Source: an uncultured Anaerolineae bacterium
GTDB lineage: Bacteria > Chloroflexota > Anaerolineae > J036 > Brachytrichaceae
Assembly: GCA_937959265.1 (NCBI GenBank)
Contig: CALGMA010000050.1
Span: 1-59,081, forward strand
Direction: 5' to 3'
DNA length: 59,081 nucleotides
A program made the translations under genes and the position numbers. Under the pieces are notes generated by a model that did not search any database, was not told the origin of the DNA, and was given only the letters and a program-made list of their open reading frames with translations. This document shows, piece by piece, positions 21,080 to 29,226 of this stretch; the stretch's first letter is position 1, and every line of letters begins with the position of its first letter.

Positions 21080-21640
21080 ATGAGCGACAACGAGTTTTAC
21101 CCTGTGAACGTTGCCGGCGTAGAGCGCCGGCTGCGGTTGATGGAAGTAGCGCCCGGCGTGAAGATCGCCGTGCTTAACATCTTGGGCGACACCGAACTGG
21201 TGCAGGCGGCAGCGCGCTCGTTGGCAGCACAGTTGCCTGTGGGTGCAGACTATTTGGTCACCGCGGAAGCTAAAAGCATTCCCCTGGCCCATGCGCTCTC
21301 GGTCGAATCCGGCTTGCCTTACATCGTGCTGCGCAAGTCGCATAAGCCCTACATGGGCGATGCGCTCTCTGCCGAGACGCTCTCCATCACCACGAATAAG
21401 CCACAAACTTTGTTCCTGGACGAAAAGGATCGTGAGGCGATCAAGGGCAAGAAAGTGGTGTTGGTGGACGACGTGATCAGCACAGGCAGCACACTTCAGG
21501 GTATGCGGCTGATCATGCAAAAAGCCGGCGCAGAAGTGATCGCCGAAGCGGCCATCTTCACCGAGGGCGACCGCGCTCGCTGGAACAACGTGATCGCGCT
21601 GGGCCATCTGCCGATTTTTATCAGCAGCGCAGACACATGA
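21080..21640 (+). CDS. Adenine phosphoribosyltransferase-like type I PRTase
   Basis: The product carries the PRPP-binding signature VVLVDDVISTGSTLQGM and an upstream YLVTAEAKSIPLAHALS loop typical of Apt/XPRT-like type I phosphoribosyltransferases; length is 186 residues from the ATG at 21080. A GTG at 21041 in the same frame would add 13 residues; neither start has a Shine-Dalgarno sequence, so the start is uncertain. The likely reaction is base plus PRPP to nucleotide (purine salvage). Base specificity is not certain, as PurR-like regulatory PRTases share the motif. It converges with the hybrid kinase gene across a strong hairpin. Confidence 0.82.
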   Translation: MSDNEFYPVNVAGVERRLRLMEVAPGVKIAVLNILGDTELVQAAARSLAAQLPVGADYLVTAEAKSIPLAHALSVESGLPYIVLRKSHKPYMGDALSAETLSITTNKPQTLFLDEKDREAIKGKKVVLVDDVISTGSTLQGMRLIMQKAGAEVIAEAAIFTEGDRARWNNVIALGHLPIFISSADT

Positions 21641-21644
21641 ATAC

Positions 21645-21683
21645 ACGCACGATGGAGGCGTTTGGACGGCCTCCATCGTGCGT
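21645..21683. terminator. 15-bp perfect hairpin between convergent genes
   Basis: Bases 21645-21659 are the exact reverse complement of 21669-21683, with a 9-nt loop. It lies just after the stop of the phosphoribosyltransferase and just past the 3' end of the long minus-strand operon. There is no T-run on either side, so a bidirectional terminator or mRNA end-protecting element is inferred from position and stem strength. Confidence 0.6.
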
Positions 21684-21700
21684 TCATGTCGGTCAACGCA

Positions 21701-24700
21701 CTAGCGCATTGGGTGTTCTTCGTCAAGCAGTCCTGTGCTGCGTTTCGTCAGGTCGTCACTGATTCTTGCGTAATCTAAGGATGATTCGATCGCAGAGAGC
21801 GGATTGATCAGCCAGCGATCGAGTATCTGACGCAGCTCTTCTAGGTGTACGGGCTTGCTCAGATAATCATCCATACCGGCGGCGATGCAGCGCTCGCGAT
21901 CACCTTTTATAGCCTGGGCTGTCATGGCGACAATCGGCACATGTCCTCCATTGCTCCGTTCCCAGTCTCGTACCGCTTGGGTGGCCTTTAGGCCATCCAT
22001 ATCCGGCATCTGGCAGTCCATCAGCACTAGCCGATAACCGTGTTCTGCCCGGGTAAGCCGTGCTACAGCTTCTCGGCCATTCGTCACCACTTCAGCCGCA
22101 TATCCCAACTTGCTCAGCTGTTGCAATGCAACTACTTGGTTCGAGGGATTATCTTCCACAAGGAGGATGCCTGCTTTAGGTGGTGTGCTCGTTGATTGGG
22201 AAGCTACGTCGGCTGTCCTGGTTGCTGGCGCCGGCTGGGACGAGTGGGAGTTGGAGCTGACCCCACATTCATCAATCGCTTGTAACAACGCAGTCAGCAA
22301 GCGCTGTTGGCGTATCGGCTTCGCCAGATGAGCGACGAATCCGGCCTCGCGCGCTTGATTCCAAGAGACTCTTTCTTTGAAGGCTGTCAGCATGATCAGC
22401 CGCGTATGGGCCAATGAACGATCTCCCTTCACAATGCGCGCCAGCGTCAAGCCGTCCATCTCAGGCATGACTTGGTCAATGATGGCGAGATCATAGGGCT
22501 TGCCGGATGCAGTGGCGCGGACCAAATTCAAGATGGCTTCGGTGCCGTTCTCCGCGCTGTCGACCTGCAGACCCCAAGTGCGTAGGTAGCTGAGCAGGAT
22601 ATCTCGGTGGGCTTTCGTGTCGTCGATGATCAAGACGCGCAGTCCGCTCAGTCGGGAGACATCCGGCGTTTCTCGTGAGGTTGGTTCGATATGCGAAGAA
22701 CGCTCACAACGTGCGGTGAACCAGAACAGCGTGCCTTCGCCTTCTCGGCTTTGTACGCCGATCTCGCCGCCCATCATTTGCACTAGACGGCTGGCGATTG
22801 CCAACCCCAGTCCGGTGCCGCCATAGCGCCGAGTGGTACCGCCGTCAATCTGGGTGAAGGGTTGGAACAAATAACGCTGCGCTTTCTCCGGGATGCCAAT
22901 GCCGGTGTCGCTGACCGAACCGCGCAGTATGACGAAGTGTTCATCGCTGTCTTGAATTTCGAGCTTTGCTGTGACATGACCGACATCGGTGAACTTGATA
23001 GCGTTGCCCACGAGGTTGGTGAATACCTGGCGCAGGCGTACCGGATCGCCACGTACCAGCGTTGGCACATCAGAAGCGACGTGCGTCATTATGGCCAGCC
23101 CTTTGGCGTTCGCCTGGGTCGAGAGCAAGTCTGCGACGCTCTCCATGACATCTCGGGGCGAGAAGTCTTGAATGTCGAGCATCATCTTGCCGGCTTCGAT
23201 CTTGGAGAAGTCCAGGATATCGTTGATAATGGTGAGTAGATGCTCCGCTTCCTTGAGCACGATGTTGGCATATCCGCGCTGTTCATCGCTCAACGAGGTG
23301 TCAAGTAATAGCTCGGCCATGCCGATGATGCCGTTCATCGGTGTGCGAATTTCGTGACTCATGGTGCTCAGGAACTCGGACTTCAGTCGCGAGGCCTCCA
23401 ATGCTTGATCGCGCGCCTTAGCAAGCTGTAGATTCGTCGCCTCGATTTCAGCCGCATAGGCTTGGAGCTGCTCGGTCTTCAAGTTGCGTTCTATTTCTCC
23501 ACCGATCCACTGTGCCATCAAGCGTAGAAACTCTCTGTCAGCAGGCTTGAATGGCTGGGAACGCGGCCTGGGGCTGGCGAAGCTGAGCGTGCCATAGACT
23601 TGTCCGTTCACGGTAACCGGCGTTCCTAGGAAGGCTTCCATTCGAAAAGTGGCATAACAGGGGTGCGCAGCCCACTCAGAGGCGCCTGCGTTCTCGAAAC
23701 TAATGGGCTCTCCGTGACGCAGGACTTCGCGGCAATAGGTTCGGCCTAGATCAAAGACATCGCCTGACCGGATTGCTCCGTTCGGTGTCAGCGCCTCAAT
23801 CACTTGATAGCGCTCTGCTTCGATATGAGCTAGCACGCCGATGTCCAAGCCGAATCGCCGCGTGCCCATGGCCAACAACGCCTTGAGCTTGGCCGTGAAG
23901 TCTAGCTCTTGAGCGGAGACGATCTGATAGAGTGCTCGGATCGCTTCCTCACTTTGGCGCAGCGTTTCCTCGGCTCGCTTGCGTTCGGTGATATCGCGGA
24001 CGACGCTCTGAAAATGCAGGGGGGTGCCATCAACGTCCCGCACCAAGGCAGCGTTGATTTCTACGGGCACCAGGGTGCCGTCCTTGCGACGCAGTGTGCG
24101 CTCGTAAACTGGTAGCTGAGAGTTGGCCAGCAAGGTCGCCAAAGCCTGATTTGCATCGCCGTGTGCCTCATCCGGCACGACGATGTGGTGCACTGTTAAT
24201 TCCAGCAACTCATCCGGTGTATAGCCTAATAACTCCGAAGCCCTCTGGTTGACGGCGAGGTGGCGACCTTCCAAGCTGATGAGAAATACAGCATCGTTGG
24301 TGCGCTCGAATAGCGCACGGTAGATTTGCTCGCTTTTGTGTAGCGCTTCTTCATTGCGCTTGCGCTCCAGCGCATTGACCAAGATCTCGCCGACGATTCT
24401 GAGTAAGGCAATGTCATCTTCCGACCAGGTTTTCACCGCATGCACTGCATCGAAGCCGAGAAACCCAATTAGCTTGCGGCTCGAGATCATCGGCACGACG
24501 ATCAGCGAATGGATGCCCTGTGGCTCCAAGATCCTCCGCTCGGTGCTAGCTTCTGGTGGTAGATCAGCCAGAGACGGCATGTAGATATTTTCACCACGGC
24601 GCAGTTTGTTCATCCACCAAGGGAAGATATCCGTCGGAATGCCTTGGAGATTCGCGATCTGTGGCTCAATGCCAGGACGACACCACTCATGTGTGTTGCT

Positions 24701-25390
24701 CATATACGCGTTGTCGGCGGAGAACAAAAAGACGTAGGCGCGATCTACGCCGGCGAAGTTGCCGATGGCTGCCAAGCTTTGAGTGATCGCTTCATCTAAT
24801 TCGGCCGAGGACAAGGCGATGAAACGCGTCGAAAGGCTGGTCACTAACTCTTCGAAGGCGATTCGATGACGGAGCATGTCCTCAATGCGCCGGCGCTCAG
24901 CCAGCTCTTGCTGAATCTGTTTCTCGGCGCGGTGATGTGTGGTGACGTCGTGCAAGGCAATGAGCATGATCTGCTGGTCATCCTCCCTAAGGTTGTGAGT
25001 GGTCGCTTTCAGACAGAGTTCTTTACCATTCTTGTGTAGCCCAACAACCGTTCGCAATTCGCCTTTTGGCTGCGCAGTGTCGCCGTCTGCTGCATGAATC
25101 ATGAGCGTATTCCGATAGCTATCGCGGAAGCGCTCTGGTAGGAGCAGGTCTAATGGTTGACCTACTATCTCTTCGGCCGCGTAGCCGAAAATGCGCTCCG
25201 CACTGGCGTTGAAGCGGCGAATGCGTTGCTCAGTGTCAATAGCGATGATGGCGTCATTTGCTAGGTCAACAATGCCGCTCGAGTGAGCTCTGCCGGCTCC
25301 CAGTTGAGTGATCGGCTTCGGTCCACCCTGCTCTGAGTCGTTTGTTTGGTCAGGCAAGGCTTCAAGGCTTGTTTGTTCAGTTCCATCCAT
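21701..25390 (-). CDS. Hybrid sensor histidine kinase with PAS, GAF and two receiver domains
   Basis: The 1229-residue protein has no membrane segment. Domain order, approximate: PAS (40-155), GAF (180-340), PAS (350-470), GAF (490-640), HisKA with MSHEIRTPMNGIIG (phospho-acceptor H679), HATPase (790-900, with DTGIGIP and GTGLGLAIA), and two receivers (IIDQVMPEMDG and LMDCQMPDMDG). No HPt domain follows. It should be a cytosolic hybrid kinase sensing a small ligand or redox/light cue. The ATG at 25390 is chosen because GAGGGG lies upstream at good spacing; an ATG at 25420 would overlap the previous gene. It is the last gene of the glycan operon, so it may control the same pathway. Confidence 0.92.
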   Translation of the reverse strand: MDGTEQTSLEALPDQTNDSEQGGPKPITQLGAGRAHSSGIVDLANDAIIAIDTEQRIRRFNASAERIFGYAAEEIVGQPLDLLLPERFRDSYRNTLMIHAADGDTAQPKGELRTVVGLHKNGKELCLKATTHNLREDDQQIMLIALHDVTTHHRAEKQIQQELAERRRIEDMLRHRIAFEELVTSLSTRFIALSSAELDEAITQSLAAIGNFAGVDRAYVFLFSADNAYMSNTHEWCRPGIEPQIANLQGIPTDIFPWWMNKLRRGENIYMPSLADLPPEASTERRILEPQGIHSLIVVPMISSRKLIGFLGFDAVHAVKTWSEDDIALLRIVGEILVNALERKRNEEALHKSEQIYRALFERTNDAVFLISLEGRHLAVNQRASELLGYTPDELLELTVHHIVVPDEAHGDANQALATLLANSQLPVYERTLRRKDGTLVPVEINAALVRDVDGTPLHFQSVVRDITERKRAEETLRQSEEAIRALYQIVSAQELDFTAKLKALLAMGTRRFGLDIGVLAHIEAERYQVIEALTPNGAIRSGDVFDLGRTYCREVLRHGEPISFENAGASEWAAHPCYATFRMEAFLGTPVTVNGQVYGTLSFASPRPRSQPFKPADREFLRLMAQWIGGEIERNLKTEQLQAYAAEIEATNLQLAKARDQALEASRLKSEFLSTMSHEIRTPMNGIIGMAELLLDTSLSDEQRGYANIVLKEAEHLLTIINDILDFSKIEAGKMMLDIQDFSPRDVMESVADLLSTQANAKGLAIMTHVASDVPTLVRGDPVRLRQVFTNLVGNAIKFTDVGHVTAKLEIQDSDEHFVILRGSVSDTGIGIPEKAQRYLFQPFTQIDGGTTRRYGGTGLGLAIASRLVQMMGGEIGVQSREGEGTLFWFTARCERSSHIEPTSRETPDVSRLSGLRVLIIDDTKAHRDILLSYLRTWGLQVDSAENGTEAILNLVRATASGKPYDLAIIDQVMPEMDGLTLARIVKGDRSLAHTRLIMLTAFKERVSWNQAREAGFVAHLAKPIRQQRLLTALLQAIDECGVSSNSHSSQPAPATRTADVASQSTSTPPKAGILLVEDNPSNQVVALQQLSKLGYAAEVVTNGREAVARLTRAEHGYRLVLMDCQMPDMDGLKATQAVRDWERSNGGHVPIVAMTAQAIKGDRERCIAAGMDDYLSKPVHLEELRQILDRWLINPLSAIESSLDYARISDDLTKRSTGLLDEEHPMR

Positions 25391-25409
25391 AGCTTGCCCC
25401 TCTTGGATG

Positions 25410-26666
25410 TCAAGCAACAAAGTACCAATTGGCGAAGACTGCAGTCAGTACGCCCAGGCCGACAGCGAAGCTGGCCATCAAGGCCCGATCAAGTGTTGGT
25501 GAGCGTCCCCACCAGCCGAGTAGGATGAAAGCAGGAAAGAGAGGTAGTACGTAGCGTAGCACGCTTGCCACCGAACTAGAGAGCGGGACCAGGATGAGCA
25601 CCAAACTGTAGACAGCGTAGCCCTCACCCAATCGCCGCCAAATGAAAGGCACGATGGCCAATGTGGCCAGCGCGACGCTCAGATTAAGCAGGCGGTTCAG
25701 GCTGCCCCGGTTGAGTTGAAAATCGGCCAGCGCGCTCAACTCGCGAGCGATCACAGCGCCGGGACCGACGTTTTGTCGGCCCCAGGCAGCTTGTACCTCG
25801 ATGAAGGCCAGCGGCCGGTCAAAGTGGATTTTGAGGAAGGCCATGTAAAGCAGCAAACCAAGTGGGATAGCGGCAATGATGACCAATTCTGACCAGTGCG
25901 CCTTGGCGTTTCGCAACAGCAGCGACCAAGTTCGACGTTGCATCGTGCTTTGTAGGCTCCATCCGTTTTGGCGAAGCCACTCCCATGCCACCAGTGCCCA
26001 GAGCACGACTCCCAAGTTACGAGTTGCTGAGGCCAGCATGCCGGTGAGTGCCGCAGCCAGCCAATGCCGGCAACGAGCGTAATACATAGTTGCTACAGAG
26101 AGCAGCATAAAAAGACTTTCGGTGTAGACTGCGCTGAAGAAGAACGCGGTCGGGAAGAGCGCTAAGTAGAAGACCGTGCGGCGGGCCGACTCTCGATCGG
26201 CGAGCTCCAGTTCCGCTAGACGGTAGAGGAATATCAATGCCAGCAGGAAAGCCACGTTGCTGACCAGAAAGCCGGCCAACACCAAGTTCTCGCCGACGAG
26301 GGGTGCCAGCAAGCGCATTGCCAAGGGATACACAGGGAAGAATGCGACGTTGCTTTGACGCAGGGGTTGGAACCAGTAGCCATCGCGCGCGATCTGCACG
26401 TACCACTGGCTATCCCACTTTGCCCACAGGCTTAGGAAAGTGCTGTTCGGGTCGGCAACCCAATGGCCCTCTTCGGTAGGGAGGAGCACATCGCCCACAA
26501 TGCCTGCGATGAATAGAGCTGCGCGCGAGATAGCGAACGCGATGGTCGGTTGAACTACCCAGTCGAGCCGCATAAGTAGCGTAGTGAGGCCTATTAAGCT
26601 GCGCTCCATGCGGCGCCGACCTAGGAAAAATGCGGAAGCGAGCTGATTGCCGGGTGTGCTGCTCAT
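25410..26666 (-). CDS. PIG-V-like integral membrane mannosyl/glycosyltransferase (GT-C)
   Basis: The 418-residue product has about nine to ten hydrophobic segments and family-like motifs: SLWAKWDSQWYVQIARDGYW (the acidic D-x-x-W-Y region after the first helix), VAFFPVYPLAMRLLAPLVGE and ALFPTAFFFSAVYTESLFML. These match GPI mannosyltransferase 2 (PIG-V)-type GT-C enzymes found in bacteria. It should use a polyprenyl-phosphate sugar on the outer face of the membrane. The ATG at 26666 forms an ATGA overlap with the stop of the preceding gene; an upstream ATG at 26738 would overlap it by 76 nt and is rejected. Confidence 0.85.
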   Translation of the reverse strand: MSSTPGNQLASAFFLGRRRMERSLIGLTTLLMRLDWVVQPTIAFAISRAALFIAGIVGDVLLPTEEGHWVADPNSTFLSLWAKWDSQWYVQIARDGYWFQPLRQSNVAFFPVYPLAMRLLAPLVGENLVLAGFLVSNVAFLLALIFLYRLAELELADRESARRTVFYLALFPTAFFFSAVYTESLFMLLSVATMYYARCRHWLAAALTGMLASATRNLGVVLWALVAWEWLRQNGWSLQSTMQRRTWSLLLRNAKAHWSELVIIAAIPLGLLLYMAFLKIHFDRPLAFIEVQAAWGRQNVGPGAVIARELSALADFQLNRGSLNRLLNLSVALATLAIVPFIWRRLGEGYAVYSLVLILVPLSSSVASVLRYVLPLFPAFILLGWWGRSPTLDRALMASFAVGLGVLTAVFANWYFVA

Positions 26667-29194
26667 TGTGCCAGCCCTACATTGACTTCGACGTTGGCCA
26701 GGGTGACCGGCCCGCCATGGGCAACCAGGCTGATCCATCCTTCGGCGCGTGGCAGGTGTATGCCCGAGGCGATGGTCTGATCGTCCACGAAGATATCTAT
26801 CCTGTTGCCCCGCACGACTAACCGCAGTTGGTTGCTGCCTTGTAACTTCTGATTCAGTTTGGCGGAGCCGCGGCCACGGAAGATGCCGGCCTCATCGTAG
26901 ATGCCCCAAAAGATGCCCTCACCACCGCGGATGAAACGCACAATCGTGGCACCACTCTTTTGTGACCGCTCGGGCATGTGGATCATGAATCCACCACCGG
27001 CGTCTGGCGTGTCGGGCAGGATGATATCGGCCTGGATGGTGTAGCTCGAGGCATAGATGCCCGTGTTTAGGATGTAGTCGGCCGGGTTGGGGACCACCTG
27101 GGTGAAGACGCCCTGGGCAATGTTCCAGTTGCCGCTAATGATGCGCTGGTCTGGAAAGCTCGACTCCCCGCCGTAGTTGCCGACTCGGGTCAAAGGCGAT
27201 ATGACCACTGTCGTTGGTGTGGCGAGCGTGGATGGAACGCGACCCACAGCACCAACAGCGACAGACTCGAAGACCGATGCGCTTCGTGAAGTGATCAGGC
27301 CAATGTAGCCAAAGTTTTGACCATTGACCAGGGGGATGTCGTTTGCCAGCAGAATGCCGTCTAGGAAGATGCTGTAGTTTGTGTCGCCACTGACGATGCG
27401 GATAACGTGGCGGTGAGTGCCTGGTGGATCAACATTGGCATATCCCTGGCCGATGAATTTGCCTGTCTTGTCGTAGTAACCCCAAAACACGCCTCCGGGC
27501 CGGCGGTCAGAGTAACGAAACATGTAGGCGCTGGCGAGGCGATTTGTGTAGGGCATGTTGAAAAGCACGCCGGCGCCGGTGCCGTTACGATGACTTAGCA
27601 CGACTTCAAGAGCGTAGTTGCGGAAGGCGCTGTTGGTGTAAACGATACTCAAGTCGTAGCCGGTCACGTCTTCTTGCACGAGCGCTTGATTGGCGAATTG
27701 CCACCGACCGCTAATTGCTTGCCAGCCTGCAGTGCGCAAATCACCGCTGAAGACGCTGCGCCAAGGCTGAGCGGCGCCGCTAGCGATCAGCGGACTATCG
27801 GCGACGAGTGGCGTTGCGGCAGGACCAGGCGTCACCTTTGCTGTAACTTTGGGGGAAGCTTGAGCAGCGGATGGCTGGGGCGTCGGATGTCGCTCGTCGG
27901 TTTTGACCAGGACAAGCGGCGTTTTGTCGAACAATGGGAAGGCTTCCACCGAAGTGTAAGCGACGCTGCTGCGCGAGGTGATCAACCCGATATGGCCGTT
28001 GCTTCGCTGCAGTGGCACGTCTCGCGCGATGGGCGCGTCGTCTATAAAGATGTCGTAGCTGCTTTCGCCACTATAGATGCGAATCTGGCGAGGCTCATTG
28101 CCGGGATCGGCTAACGCTTGAGAGCCCTGGCGGAAGAACATCCCGTCGGCGTCGAAATAACCCCAAAACAGCGAATTCGTCTGGTCGGAATAGCGCACTA
28201 TGTGGGCATCGTTGAGCTGATAGGGCGACGCCATGTTGAAGAGCAGGCCGCCGCCAAGTCCGATCAGATGCCGTAGATTCACTCGCAGCACATAGTTCTC
28301 AAAGGTGCCGCCCTGATAGCCGATGCCGGCATCTTGTGCGGCCGGATTGACCTGCACCAGCTCTCCCTGAGAGAGCTTCCACTCTCCTGAGAAGGGTACC
28401 CAACCGGCGCCACCGGATTTGCTGTCGAAGTCGCTGACGTAGACCAGTTCGCTGGGCTTTCCTTCGGCCGCAGCCGTGAGTTTGAGCGCGTCGAAACGGG
28501 CGGGCCCTAGACTGTAGAAACCGATCAGGCCGCTGGGATAAAACAGCGGCCGCCGTTCGATCAAATTTTGGCCGTTGAGCTGCACGGTGTAGGTTTTGTG
28601 CAGCACGTATAGATCAAGGCGATACTCTTGCGTATCCGTGCTCAGGGGTACCGTCACTTGGTTCACGAAATTGCCCTCTGAGTCGGTATACCCGGCTACT
28701 AGTTCCAGGTTCCCTCTCTCGCTGCGATTGATCATCACGCGGTGAAGTCGGGTAGCCAAATGAGGATACTGGGCGTTGAAATTGATGCCGGCCGCGCGTG
28801 TGTTCTTCGCCAGCGTCAGATAGGCGCTGAGGTGATAAAGCTGTTCCGCATCTAGCTGGTGGGGCACGAAAATGTGAGCCGGTCTTTCCAAGTTGGCCGT
28901 TTGCATCAGCATCTTCTCGCGCACTACCCATGCGCCACGATCGCTGAACCAGGGCTTAATGTCAACGTCGCTGAAATCCTGAACGTAGGGCAGCTCGAAC
29001 GCTGCGAAGCGCTGGCGTGGGCCGAGGAGTCGAGTGATCGCCAACGCGAGGACTAGCAATACTAACCCCACGAGCGCCAGCCCAATCAGCCGGTGTCTTG
29101 GCAATCCGTGCATGAACTGCTTCCTGAACCTATCGAGGGGCAGTTTGGCGACGATTGAGTGGATTGAGCTCTGGTGCATCATGTCAGTTCTCAT
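26663..29194 (-). CDS. Membrane-anchored protein with four tandem jelly-roll (ConA/LamG-like) repeats
   Basis: The 843-residue protein has a short cytosolic tail, one membrane segment (about 36-54) and an extracytoplasmic part of four repeats at about 66-240, 248-422, 478-650 and 680-843. Repeats 2-4 share FWGYFD-x-x-G-x-F-x-x-QG cores (at 343, 570, 762), an x-G-x-W opening strand and an (I/V)FxD(D/G) strand. A Pro/Ala/Thr-rich linker (435-475) divides the protein. This resembles beta-sandwich glycan-binding folds such as DUF1080/LamG; no catalytic residues are recognised. It probably holds or presents the glycan at the cell surface. It overlaps the next gene by ATGA. Confidence 0.7.
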   Translation of the reverse strand: MRTDMMHQSSIHSIVAKLPLDRFRKQFMHGLPRHRLIGLALVGLVLLVLALAITRLLGPRQRFAAFELPYVQDFSDVDIKPWFSDRGAWVVREKMLMQTANLERPAHIFVPHQLDAEQLYHLSAYLTLAKNTRAAGINFNAQYPHLATRLHRVMINRSERGNLELVAGYTDSEGNFVNQVTVPLSTDTQEYRLDLYVLHKTYTVQLNGQNLIERRPLFYPSGLIGFYSLGPARFDALKLTAAAEGKPSELVYVSDFDSKSGGAGWVPFSGEWKLSQGELVQVNPAAQDAGIGYQGGTFENYVLRVNLRHLIGLGGGLLFNMASPYQLNDAHIVRYSDQTNSLFWGYFDADGMFFRQGSQALADPGNEPRQIRIYSGESSYDIFIDDAPIARDVPLQRSNGHIGLITSRSSVAYTSVEAFPLFDKTPLVLVKTDERHPTPQPSAAQASPKVTAKVTPGPAATPLVADSPLIASGAAQPWRSVFSGDLRTAGWQAISGRWQFANQALVQEDVTGYDLSIVYTNSAFRNYALEVVLSHRNGTGAGVLFNMPYTNRLASAYMFRYSDRRPGGVFWGYYDKTGKFIGQGYANVDPPGTHRHVIRIVSGDTNYSIFLDGILLANDIPLVNGQNFGYIGLITSRSASVFESVAVGAVGRVPSTLATPTTVVISPLTRVGNYGGESSFPDQRIISGNWNIAQGVFTQVVPNPADYILNTGIYASSYTIQADIILPDTPDAGGGFMIHMPERSQKSGATIVRFIRGGEGIFWGIYDEAGIFRGRGSAKLNQKLQGSNQLRLVVRGNRIDIFVDDQTIASGIHLPRAEGWISLVAHGGPVTLANVEVNVGLAQ

Positions 29195-29226
29195 AGCATG
29201 GCGCTCGTGTGTGCCTGGCTACTCGG

